64,000 nucleotides of DNA from Pelargonium nanum (Eukaryota > Streptophyta > Magnoliopsida > Geraniales > Geraniaceae): positions 1 to 64,000 of the forward strand of contig JAYMTF010000027.1 of assembly GCA_036897485.1 (NCBI GenBank). The letters are read 5' to 3'. Each line of letters starts with the position of its first letter. The first letter of the stretch is position 1. The position numbers and the translations under genes were made by a program. Below are positions 45,532 to 56,610 of the stretch, in pieces. The notes under the pieces are model-generated. The model was not told the origin of the DNA. It worked only from the letters and a program-made list of their open reading frames with translations, and did not search any database.

Positions 45532-46155
45532 ACCAAGTTTCACAGTCCTTTCCTCAATCGCATTCGTGTCTTCGATGCCAAGCTTTTGTAGATGTCCAAT
45601 AGCTCTCCCTGGAATTAGAGGCATTACTCGAAGATGGTCAGTGATGATAAACTTTGATGCCTTAGTGACAAAAACTTCATCTTTTCTGAATTGCAAAGTA
45701 GAATTTGAAGCCAGTGATGTCTCTAAATCTCTCATATAACCACAGGAGCATTTTGTTATATTTGAATAGATTGTTATACCACTACACTTATAACTATCAA
45801 TAATCCTAGAACATCGAAAGTACTCAGTAGGCTTTGTGTCATCTACATTGATCTTGAGTTCTCGAAACTCTTCCTCCAACAAATTTCTAGGCTTCAGAAG
45901 CATATCTTTACGCGCAATACTCGAGAACCTTTGCGCGTCAAGATTCATTACACTTTCGTAGAGAGCGTTGAAGTATCCTACTGATACTGCTTTAGACAGT
46001 TCCTCGTTGCGAACGAGCCTAACAATAGTTCCCAGAGGAAATGACAGGAAACTAAAGATGGTGTCAACAAAATCAGCATCTGCCTCAGCAAAAAGAAGTC
46101 TGTTTTTGTGTTTATCAACAAAAAGTTTCAGCTCCAACTCTTTTGGGACAGCCAT
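45523..46155 (-). pseudogene. DUF674 copy D, exon 1 only (211 codons, open)
   Basis: On the minus strand the frame from ATG 46155 to the donor AAATCAG|GTAATA at 45523 is a full and open exon 1: LELKLFVDKHKNRLLFAEAD, FVDTIFSFLSFPLGTIVRLV, the Cys cluster YFRCSRIIDSYKC ... TKCSCGYMRD and the end FIITDHLRVMPLIPG...AIEERTVKLGLNQ. No exon 2 follows: about 60 bases into the intron the sequence turns into the truncated tail of copy C. The upstream promoter resembles that of copy B. Without splicing it would read through into a short intron tail. It is therefore a truncated gene, still carrying its own promoter. Confidence 0.75.
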
Positions 46156-46234
46156 TGATGAAAGTGTCATGGAGTGAGCAATGAGAAGAATTGGCTTGAC
46201 TCTTATATGTATAGCTTTCATCTGATAAAAATGT

Positions 46235-46759
46235 ACATTAATTGTATATATGCAGAATTTGAAGTGTTTCTTGATTATGCAGAAACCAAATGGTTACATT
46301 TCTTTTCATTTTCAAGAAACCTTCCAAGTACAAGATTGTTCATATTCTTGTAATTGAATGAGTTGATTACACTGAAGTAATCTTGTATACTAACATTAGT
46401 TGACTTTTATACATAATCGGTGTGAAAAATACATGTAGGCCCGTCTTTAATTAAACGTGCAGGGTTCGTGTTACGTGTTTATATTTGTGTTCTATGTTTC
46501 TACACGATTACCAGACATGTCATGTTAGCGTTGGTCCATATAGTACATGTACGGTCAACTTTCAACAAGACACGAGCACAACACGAACTTCAAATTGAAT
46601 GCTCAAGTTCAATGTCTTGTTTTCCCGGTTTTTTACATGAGCCGGTCGTGTTTTCTTGATTCCGGTTGAACCGGCGAGTCTGGTTGTTAATAACATTCCG
46701 CGTAAATTCACCTAGAAGAGACCCGATCGTCGGAGAAGAGTCTTGCAGAGGAAAAAGAC
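46235..46759. other. Inverted promoter arm, a cacgac-type repeat and the centrin leader
   Basis: Bases 46235-46350 are the reverse copy of the copy B promoter (see 40830-41100). Bases 46440-46620 form a decayed cacgac-type repeat (gggttcgtgttacgtgttta, caagacacgagcacaacacg). The centrin leader probably starts near 46700. Confidence 0.5.
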
Positions 46760-49416
46760 ATGGTACGTTTGCTCTTTCCAAAACCCTAAATTCAATTTCG
46801 ATTTTGATTTCTGAATTTCATGTCTTATTTGGTGAATTTTTAGTAGATCGACATTGGATTCGATCTTATTTTGAGCAAAAAGTTTTGATTTTTTTGGTGT
46901 TTGTTGTTGAAAATTTTGCATTGATTTGTTCAGGCAAGTCTATACAGAGGTGCGTCTAGCAAAATGAAGCCAAGAACACGCCACCATGGACTGACCCAGC
47001 AGAAGAAGCAGGAGATTAAGGAAGCTTTTGAGCTATTTGACACTGATGGCTCTGGTAATTTTAGCTTTTTTCTGTTGTATCTCTGTGCTTTTGAGCTATG
47101 TGTTTTTTTTTTTATTTTGATATGTATGTGTATGCTTGAATTTTCCTTAATTTGTTAGTTTAACTGTGTTTTTCAGGCACTATTGATGCGAAAGAGCTGA
47201 ATGTGGCCATGAGGTTAAGAACTTTTTTGTAGTGTTTCGATTAGAATTTTTGTTCTGGAATGAGATTCTCACTGTTCGTGTTTGGATTATGATTATGCGG
47301 TTGTGAAAATGGCTTTGTAACAAAATATTTAATCCAAATGTTACCTTTGGTTATGTTTGGATCATATTTTTTGTTCGGAATGGGAATGAGTTTCTCATTG
47401 TTCGGGGTTGTATTAGTAACTTTTTGGTCATGAAAATGGCTCTGCCGTGGCAGTAACTTTCGTTTCCATTCATGATTCTTGTTATCATGCCAAAAAATTT
47501 AATTCAAACACTGCCTTCATATTGACTACTCATCAAAAGCATTAGAACTGATATGGGAATTGTCTCTTTTGACAGGGCTCTTGGTTTTGAGATGACCGAA
47601 GAGGTAATTATTCATTCACACCTTCCTTTTCTGTGTTTGTATTTGTGATTATGAGAGAATATCATTTATTAGATGTATGACGTGCATCGTTTTGTTGTGT
47701 GGTTTCAGCAAATCAATCAAATGATTGCAGATGTGGATAAGGATGGCAGTGGTGCTATTGATTTTGATGAATTTGTGCACATGATGACGGCCAAGATCGG
47801 AGAAAGGGATACCAAGGAGGAGCTCATGAAAGCATTCAAGATTCTTGACCAAGATAAGAATGTAATGTTCTTTCTAGTTTTTAGTTTTCAGATTGTTAAT
47901 GTTTTTTCATGTCCAAAACTGATCCTTTCCTCTTTTTTTCATTTTAATTCAGGGAAAGATATCTATCGCCGATATTCGGTCTATTGCAAAGGAGTTGGGT
48001 GAGAGCTTCACTGACAGAGAAATCCAGGAGATGGTGGAGGAAGCAGATCGAGATCGTAAGTTAGCCTAACTGTTATACTTTATTAATTAATGCTTCAATT
48101 TTAACCAACTTATAGTATATGCAAGCTGATAAATTCAAAGTTATTTCGCTGAGAAAATTGAGCTGGTCGTATTTGTTTTGTTTTCACTGCTTAACGGTAT
48201 CTTTTAACTATGCTGCCTAGTTTGTTTCTCTGCAATGCTGTCACTTAAACAATTTATATTGATGATCTTTTTGTTGTCAGTAAACTTGTTTTTTCTCATA
48301 ATGGATTGAATTATCTGCTCAGTTAATTTGTGAAGAAAAAAAAGGTCTAGCTGTTCAAGGCTTCAATCTTTCTAAATGTTGCATGTTAAACTCCATTGTA
48401 ATAATAAATACTTTTGAATCCAAATTTATGCCTCAAATTGAAGAAACTTAGTAGCAATTTTAGTTAATCATTGTATAATGTTCCCCCCGGTTTTGGATGT
48501 GCATATGGTTTCGATGTAAACGTCTGCGTATTTGATCAAATAGTCGTATTGGCCATTTGAGTATTTTTCATATTTTTATCGTTGGAAAGAACGATGGATA
48601 TGTAGCAGTAATTTTGTCACAAGAGATAGATGTTAACTAATTATAGAAGGACCAATAGAACTTTGCATTTTCATTGGCTTTTTGTTGCTCATTTATCATT
48701 AATTACCATTCATGTCGGGCTGTAGTTATAAAGCCCTTTTGGTTGAAATCTGTTTGGTTTAGTTTGGCTTCAACTTTGGCGAAGGATTAATCTTCCATTT
48801 TACTAGCAGCTTGTGCTTGATACTCCTTGGTTTTATGGGTCTTTTTGGCTGAGATGGTGTTTGGATTATTAAAAAAATGGACTGGGAATGGGTTTCAAGA
48901 ATCAAAGTCATTTTGGTGACCAAAAATCATGGAGTAGCTCAAACATGAAGAATGAGAATCATTCTTGATTTACATATCTGAACAAAAATTCTAATCCAAA
49001 CACCACCTATATGTTTACTGGTTGGGGTCTGCAACTTTTTAGAATCATAGGAGTATTAAAAAATTTTGCGGGTGAGCTTTACGCTTTCTATGTAATAGAG
49101 GCATAAGTTATAGCCTATAGGTACTTGTAGGTGCTATTCCAGTATACAAAGTATACCTACTCCTTTGTACGGTGCTTTCTCATAAAAGTACAGACTCCAT
49201 TAGCTCTGGCAAACCTACATTCTATGATTGTTGAGATAGTGAATTTTCAAGTACCGTGTTTCATTATTGTCTTCAAACCCGTTTTCTCTGTCTGCTTTCC
49301 ACTTTAGTTGCATATCGCTTAATCTCAATTTGATGGTTGTGAAATGTGCAGATGATGGAGAAGTCAATGTCGAGGAGTTCATTAGAATGATGAAGAGAAC
49401 TTCGTATGCTTATTAG
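46760..49416 (+). CDS. Centrin (caltractin), four EF-hands (169 aa)
   Basis: Small calcium-binding protein; plant centrins work in nuclear pore/TREX-2 associated processes, DNA repair with RAD4 and microtubule organisation. Exons: 46760-46762 (only the ATG), 46934-47054, 47177-47213, 47576-47603, 47709-47861, 47953-48055, 49352-49416; phases agree. The first exon is a 3-base coding micro-portion with donor ATG|GTACGT. EF-hand loops: [12 protein letters not shown] (37-48), [24 protein letters not shown] and [12 protein letters not shown]. Loop 3 ends in Asp rather than Glu, which often weakens binding. The N-terminus [20 protein letters not shown] is basic and typical of centrin rather than calmodulin, and the C-terminus [12 protein letters not shown] is the centrin signature. 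Intron 3 contains two MITE-like copies and intron 6 another. From memory it is not part of the At5g01100 block. Confidence 0.93.
47222..47520. mobile_element. Two adjacent Tourist-like MITE copies in centrin intron 3
   Basis: Copy a (about 47222-47345) runs from gtagtgtttcgattagaatt to ttaatccaaatgttacc. Copy b (about 47346-47520) runs from ttggttatgtttggatc to ttaattcaaacactgcc. Both contain ttcggaatgggaatgag-like words and gaaaatggct. They are in tandem, which may mean insertion of one next to the other or duplication of the pair. Confidence 0.6.
48853..49007. mobile_element. Tourist-like MITE in centrin intron 6
   Basis: About 155 bp between TGGTGTTTGGATTATT on the left and, in reverse, GGTGGTGTTTGGATTAG on the right, with gactgggaatgggtttcaag and aacatgaagaatgagaatca inside, as in the copies at 21838 and 23388. 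The left end is slightly eroded. Confidence 0.65.
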
Positions 49417-51637
49417 ATGTTAGTATTGGCCTTCTGTATGTTACTGAAATTCTATTTGTAGCATTTGATCACAGAATTGAAAGAAAGAAAAAAAAGGATT
49501 TATGTTTGGAGGATTGATGTCAATATGGTCATAGCCGTATTTTATGCAAGGACTTATTTGAATTTCATTTTATTTTGAGCTATATTTCATTAGAATGATG
49601 AAGAGAACTTCATATGCTTGTTAGATGTTAGTATTTGCCAGCATTTTTACGGTCTGAAGTCTCAAACCCGAGACCTCGGATTAAGCTAAAACTCTCTGCG
49701 TGTTTATTCTTGCAGATACTGTTTGAATTCACATATTTTGAGTTGGCTTACATGTGCAATATATTTATCATGTAAACTTCAAACCCTAGTAAATTATTTA
49801 TTAACTGGGTAAGAAGAGAAAATGTTGGACATTAAATCTGTATAACTTGCCTAAATTTCATGCATTGGCTCCTTCAAGTTGAGGGTGATGCAGAAGCATT
49901 TTGGTTTTTGAAGATACAAAGCAAAAACAAAATAGTTACTTTAATATGGCATGTGATAAACAATAAAGTGCAACATTTATTTAGTTCAGGATACCTAAAC
50001 AAGAAATTAATATTAAAAAAAAAGTGCTCAACCCATGTTCTCAATTTTCAAAATTTTCATAAACAAAACATAAGCTCAATCATTTAACTTCATACTAACT
50101 AAACAGAAGCAATGCCAGAACAGTAATCTATTATGGTTCATCAACAAGTTCTCATGAAAGCTCAAGAACACAAATGGTTCAGATTACATCCCAATGTCCT
50201 CTAAACAAATAAGGCCATTAAAACCTGCAACCAAAACAAGATCAATTAGTCAATGAGCGAAACTTAAACCCATACAAAAAAGTATACAAAGTTGAAGTAA
50301 AACCAATAGCACACAATTACATCTCAAGAGTATATACAGTTATCAATTAATATGAAACCACTTGTTCATATTTTACTTGTAAACCGGAACATTACTATTT
50401 AGTATTAAAAAATTTAGAACCCAATCTCATTTCCAAACAGCACAAAAGAATTCATGATTTAGTTACCTAGAGGTTATTACAAATATAGGAGTATGACATG
50501 TGGCCACCATGAGTGAATACTAGGTTTAATTCCTTGAGGAATTAAGGTTTGATAGTTACTATAATAATATTTAAAATGTAGTTAATTACAATATATTGTA
50601 TGGTGTTGTAAAACTACTAATTTCTGGCCAGATAACATAAGGTAATAAATTAGAAAGATAAGAGGGAGCTGAACTTCTATTGCTCTCCTTTTGATGCTTA
50701 TTACAAATAGTGAGAAGGCTCTTAGTTATAGAAGAAAAGGCTCAAAATCTTTTGGTCTGAAATTACTGATATAATGTTACTCTATTGTGCGCATGACATC
50801 AGCAATGATAAAGCTTGATAACCTCATCCTTTTGAAATCATCCTAAATGAAGTTGACCTCACTCGGAGGTGGTCATAAGACATCATGTTCTAGTAGGTAT
50901 TAATTTTTTAGTATCCAATCTCAATTCCAAACCGAACATAAGAATTCATGATTTAGATAACCTGGAGAATATAGCAAATTTGGGAGTATAGCCAATGGCC
51001 AGTCTACACTCATACTAGAATTATCCATTGAGGATTTAAGTAGCATGCAAACATACTCAAAAATATTAAAATTTGTATTCTCTATCTAGAGTTGCAAAGG
51101 ACGGGTCCTAATAAATATTTTATATCCATATTTTTGGATGCCAAAGTGGCAAGAACTTGGCACACTCAAGGCAAAATCCAAATACAAGCCATCATAATAT
51201 GTCCCCTTCTGTAATAACATGTAAAGTTATTTCTTATGTATAAATCTACAAGAGATTCAACTAGGAGGATCCGTCTAAGTTCCCACAATACAAGCAACCA
51301 TCTATCATCAAGTGTAGGGATTCATTAGACACAAGGTACAAAAAATTTAACAAGACAATTTCGCAACTCATTCACCCATGAGCATATTCAAATAAGATGA
51401 AACAAACAAAAACAAAATCAATGAAGCTGAGGCATCAAGTAACATATACGGCCAAAAAAAATAATAAAGAATCAAGGTAGCTTTTGGATTAAATGTGATT
51501 CACATTTCAAAGAATAAAGTTCTTGATTCTCATAATCCAATGCTTACTCATTTGACACTAATTCATATCAAATATCTATTTCAAAAAATAGGGAAAACCA
51601 AACAGATAACCAAATTAAGACAGTAACTAACAGTACC
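49417..51637. other. Intergenic, with a duplicated scrap of the centrin 3' end at 49588-49640
   Basis: No gene is supported. Bases 49588-49640 repeat 49380-49430 almost exactly (ttagaatgatgaagagaact, tcatatgcttgttagatg, ttagtatttgcc), that is the last codons, stop and start of the 3' UTR of centrin, 208 bases downstream. Bases 50395-50490 and 50900-51000 are diverged copies of each other (cccaatctcatttccaaaca against tccaatctcaattccaaacc, then ttcatgatttag and gagtat). Bases 51475-51600 resemble an eroded MITE of the family above. Confidence 0.55.
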
Positions 51638-52235
51638 TCAAATGTTGCTGGGATACATAAAGACTCTAACTTTAGCACCCTGCAATCACCAAACAACAAA
51701 ACAAATTAAACCCAAATCCCACACTGAAACAAACTCAAAAACTACCTAAATCGCAATAGTATCAAGCTCACCATTGATTTGGGAGGGAGGTTAGACTTGA
51801 ACTTGGCGCGAACAACACCACTGTTACCATGAGGCCTAGTGACCTTTCCCCAAATGCACCTGTAATGGCTTCCGTTCCTCTTGATACTCGCCTTGTAAAT
51901 GTACGCCATGCGCTTTCCGGCGTACCACGCCACCTCCTCCTTCGTGTTCACTCCCTCAATCTGTATCAACGACGTGTTTGGGTACTGGTTCGACTTCGAC
52001 CTAAAACACAGAACAAAATTACGATTAAACAAACACACCCCAAACACAATCAAAACAACAGCTTCGAATTGAACTATTTTACCTCTTGTATCCGAGAACT
52101 GTGCCTCGAACGTAGAGTCTGTGAACACAACATAAAACGAAAATCAAGTGAATTGAAAAATGCGAAATCGGAGAAGTAAAGAGAGAGAGAGAGAAAGATG
52201 AACCTGACGCGCTCTCCTTGGCGACCTTTCACCAT
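51638..52235 (-). CDS. RPL35A: Ribosomal protein eL33 (L35a), cytosolic (112 aa)
   Basis: Large-subunit ribosomal protein. Exons on the minus strand: 52235-52204, 52118-52083, 52000-51772, 51679-51638; phases agree. The product starts [20 protein letters not shown] and contains [50 protein letters not shown] and the conserved end [20 protein letters not shown] plus Ile. Length 112 is the standard for plant eL33. It stands alone, transcribed away from the gene-poor region to its right. A telo box and TGGGCC-type element lie upstream (see 52236-52600). Confidence 0.96.
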
Positions 52236-52600
52236 TTTTGCTTTGAAGGTTTGGTCTTCGGTGGTCTGCTAGCGATGGACGAAACCCTAATTTCAGAGAC
52301 TGTGACGAAGACGATGGTGAGATCAATATAAATCATTGGGGTTTGATATGGTACAGATGGTTTTACGTTACTGTGAAGGAGAAGAGATTCTGACCGTTAG
52401 ATGGTGTTTGTGATCTGTGTCTAGGCGTCGTCTGATGTGAACACGTGGCTGCTCTTTTTCGGGTTTTGTAAATGGGTCCTGTACTTTGTTGTAATTACAG
52501 AAATTACCTGTTTGCTTTTTGGTATTTGTGTTTTCTGATTTTGGGTTTGGGCTTTGGTATTGTTGTGTCCCCTTATGGAGTTATGGGCCTAACCTCTATT
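52236..52600 (-). promoter_or_regulatory. Promoter of the eL33 gene: telo box, ACGTG box, site II
   Basis: The AAACCCTAA word at 52282-52290 is the plant telo box, usual close to the start of ribosomal protein genes. A gaacacgtggc box lies at 52440-52450, and tgggcct at about 52584 is a site II-type element. A CT/GA tract (52180-52196) sits in intron 1. Confidence 0.6.
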
Positions 52601-55600
52601 TATTTTCTTAATTAATATGATTTATATAAACATGTGGTTTTCATTTTGAGTATCATTAATATCAATTGTGACTCTGGTAATTTATTTTTTCACGGGGTAG
52701 GTCCGATTTTGGATGGGTGGCTCGAGATTGGTTTGTCAATTTGTTCGAAGCGGGTAGCTATATGTGGGAGGCTGCTTTGGATCCGAGTGAGACCGAAGAT
52801 TGAGCAATTAGGGAGGGGCTATGACTAGGGCCAACGTCCGAAAATGGAATAGAGCCGGAAGTAACTCATCCGTGAATAGGGCTACTTGAAAGTGTTACCG
52901 GCATTACAGACAGTGGGGCCAAAAATGGTTACGTTAAAAAGCCATATATTTATTATCCTCACTAATCGATGTAACACATTAAAATTGACATCAAAAAAAC
53001 GTGCATTTTTTTGCTCGGCTCATTAAGACTTGTGGCTAGTATAGGTGTTAAATTTTGTTTAGTAATTCTACCTCAAAACTTAAAGAAATTGAAAATAGTC
53101 ATTTTCAATGTATGGTTAGTTTATTTATTTTTAAGTTGGCCAATTTTAATAGTATTTAAATAGTGACAATAGGAATAATATCTAGGGTATAATTGGCTCA
53201 TTTGGCTATGCTGGTATTGGTCTCAATTGGAATTCAGACATGCATTTAATTAATTAATTATTTCCAAATAAAACAATTTTGTACACTCCATAATGGATTT
53301 GGACCCTCAAAGCAAGTCTCTTCTCCAACTAAAATTCAAAAGTCTATGCTTTAGCAGCCACCACCTTTGCCATATTGTGAAGAGTTGACATGAAAATGAA
53401 TGACATAACATATTTATTTTTTATCAGTTAGATGTTATTATGAATTAAAGTACATAATTTGTATTAAAAAAATGTGGGATGCATATTTTATTAATAATTC
53501 GTGCATAACTGTCGTTATAAAAAATAAATATGATATTTTACAAAAAAATATATCACACAATTTTCGGGAATGGAAATGATATTTAATTAGATGTGACAAA
53601 TCGAAATTGGGATTGAATTTGATCACGTTCGAATTAATAAATTCTAATTCTAATTCATTTGAATTTTAGTGTGAATTCGTGCAAATTGGCTTTCGAATTG
53701 TCAACTTTATATTTTATTATCAGCTAAACTATTATATATTTAGTATGTCTCTTATTTTCACTGATTAATTACATTATTGTACATAAACTCATAAATGACA
53801 CCAAAATCAGGTTCAGTTTGAATTCATAGAATATAAGTCATGGACCCAATTATGTTCTTAGTGCTTGTGGACCATTTTTTATAGTAAAAAACTAAAATTA
53901 TATATCAAAATGTGATTGGGTTGGGATGTGGAATGGACCATAACAATGTTGAATTGAATTTGCCTCCTCCATATCTTCCTCACCTTTTTATTATAATACA
54001 CTTTCTATATTGAAAAGTAAAATTTCTATGTTAAATAATGATTCAATTTTATTAATCTTCAATGTGAATGTGATTGAAAATTATTGGTCTCCACTCACTT
54101 TTTTGCTCTCCTTTTACTTCCAGAAGCAATATCAATAGAAAACACAATGTTTTCAATATCACAATTATTCAGTTATACATGTTCGTAATTCTTCGCAACA
54201 TCGTCAGGATCTCGTACCGATGCATTTAATATTTTAAAACTAACCATACGCATATTGCAAATGGGTCGAAATGGTGAAAATGACATTGATAATGTCAAAA
54301 TTACTAAAGAGTCGTTTGTTTAATTACTTTTTAACGATTTTTTATGAAATTTTTATCTATGTCATTTTAAGTAGACAAATCGATATAAATATAATGCAAT
54401 GGTCATGCAATTTGGGGAATTTAATTTATTGATTTTTGACTTTCTAAAACTGAAGTTCTAGAAGAACTATCTTTTCCACCATACTATTATATAGTGGTTT
54501 AATAAATGTAGTCAAGCCAAACACATTCTTATTAAAATAGTTTGGATAATTTCTCTAATAGTCAGCAAGTTTGAATGTGTAGAACGGCAAGTCATAATAA
54601 AATTTATTTATTTTTTAGCAAATATTAACTTTTATTACAAACTCTGTTACTCTAATATAACAAATCTAACATAAAAGAACAAATTCATGCGTAGATATAA
54701 AATGTTTAAAATAACGGTTAAATGTCATATAGTTGGTTGAAATTTTGATTGTAATAGTAAAACAATGCGACCAATCATAGTTTTCTTTATGAGCATATGA
54801 AATACAATAATATAGAACGATATTATAGTTGACAACTCGTGCAAGTGTGTCATGTTCGTGTTGTCTTGAAGGTTGGTTGTGTGTTACATGAACACATGTT
54901 TAAAACGATGAATAAATGGAGTTTGTTTATATTTGTACAAATAAATAAAATTAGTTTGACACAAACATAACCAAGCTCAAACAAAATATGTGATTATAAT
55001 TGGTAAATTACCATGCATGCAGGCTTAATGATTCTTTTGTTTTTTAATCAAAATATTAAGCATGCTCTTATGCCACATGTTTACATATATAGAAGACATG
55101 AACCTACATTGTCTGCTAATTCTCTTAATTAATTAATTTTTTTGTCTATTTTGGTCTTATACTTTTTTATTACAACAATGGAAAAACAAAACACTTGTCA
55201 TGGTGCAAATCACCGATGCCTGGATGTTTCTTACATTTACTCTAGTTTCCGACTTTTAAATATCGAGCCAATTAGATTACATACTAACGTAATCATATAG
55301 CGCGATGAGTTGAAAATGGGTTGATTGTAATATGACATGTTCATCCTCCACCTACTGATCACTAAGTCAGATAGGAGGTTTCTATTCCAACGTCTCAAGA
55401 CTCAACGGTCGTCAAGAGCATCTCAAGCCCGTGAGAAGGCTCGCTTCCACATGTCTTTCAATCTGAGGCGCACTACGACGTGAAAATTGGCTTTCATGTG
55501 TCCATGAGTCTCCCGCAATAATTGGTTTTTTGGTGGTCACATGGCACCATCTCATTTTCACTCTTTATGCATGCTTCGTAAATGATCACAAACACCTCTC

Positions 55601-55800
55601 AAGAGATTTTGGGTACCTATACAAAGTTGCGGTCCTTAACACTAGTGATGCACGAGTTGAAGAGACCATCAAACTCAAAACATTTAGATTTTACGTAGTG
55701 TTCGGTGTTACGAACAACCAACAATTGCAACTTCAATCCAAACCAATAAAGAGATTAAAAAAAATCCCAAAATAAATAAATACTACTATGGACAACGTGC
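52601..55800. other. Gene-poor AT-rich DNA
   Basis: No supported gene or RNA. Bases 53630-53730 repeat words such as 'ttctaattctaattcatttg' and 'gtgaattcgtgcaaattgg'. Bases 54825-55000 are a decayed cacgac-type repeat (tcatgttcgtgttgtcttga). Bases 55340-55540 are less AT-rich, but the open frame over them has no family look. Confidence 0.45.
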
Positions 55801-55809
55801 AAGCATAAG

Positions 55810-56175
55810 AACACCCACGTTGGACTTCGATGTGTTTCTTGTCTACGCCAAATGATTCGCTCCGCCGCAGCCACACCCACGTGATTACTACCGTGCACAT
55901 CAGCACCATTAAAATTCTTCTCCATCACGCCAAAGCGTGATCGAGCTAAAAGGAACTAGGTGGGTCCACCGTTGGCAATCCGACAAGATCAGGTGCGAAG
56001 TACCGGATAAGAGGACACGTGTCACGAGCTTTTAATGAAATCTAACGGCTACTTCGGACGATGATTGGTGGGTGGTCATGTGTTTCAGTCTATCGACTGG
56101 ATGTGGTACGGTAATTGAAGGAAGATACGCCACGTGTCGTTTTAGGAAAGCGCAGTGTCAGCGAATCAGACGGTC
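55810..56175. promoter_or_regulatory. ACGT-box-rich island of higher GC, with no gene beside it
   Basis: Within 330 bases lie cccacgttgg (55814), cccacgtgat (55876), the palindromic gacacgtgtc (56014-56023) and gccacgtgtc (56129-56138), which are G-box/ABRE type elements bound by bZIP and bHLH factors in plants. The island is much richer in GC than its flanks and also has taacggct and acggtccag words. No open frame of note starts on either side. The nearest genes are eL33 (3.6 kb to the left, transcribed leftward) and FRB1 (5.6 kb to the right). Confidence 0.4.
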
Positions 56176-56359
56176 CAGCTGGTGAGACATGATTGGTTAG
56201 TGATAATATGTAAAAGTGACAAAATTTTGACGTAAATAATCGAACACGGCAGTAAAATACATGGTAACCTACAAAAATGCCAAAAATGTCCCTAGTTTAA
56301 AGTAAATTTACATGTTTTTTTTTTCAAGTGTGTTACGGTTACCACACACTATACTCGGT

Positions 56360-56610
56360 AATTTGAATTCAAACTTACAAACACATAAAATTTTGTGGGT
56401 TCGCGTTACATAAAACTGACATGACCTTAATTCAGATTTGAATATTCCTTTTAAATTTGTGGGCCGGATGTAAATTCGCATAAATTTGCATATTTTGCAC
56501 GTAAAACTTGAACCCGCGTTTTAAACCTAAATGAACCCAAACTCATTTCAAGTTGTTTCCGAGTTTGGCATATTCAAATCTAAACAAAAAAATCCTACCC
56601 GAACTCAGCC
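56360..56610. repeat. Dispersed repeat, copy 1 (pairs with 57890-58125)
   Basis: The words aaattttgtgggttcgcgtt, acataaaactgac, cttgaacccgcg, aacccaaactcatttcaagt and tgtttccgagtttggcatat followed by tcaaatc recur in order in the second copy. No coding capacity. The same type of word ('acccgaa', 'cgggtt') is seen at 9290-9475 and 12400-12590. Confidence 0.7.

Noticed and set aside
55530-55775. 81-codon plus-strand frame in the gene-poor region
   Set aside because: Isolated, no family resemblance, no splice or promoter context of its own apart from the ACGT island further on.
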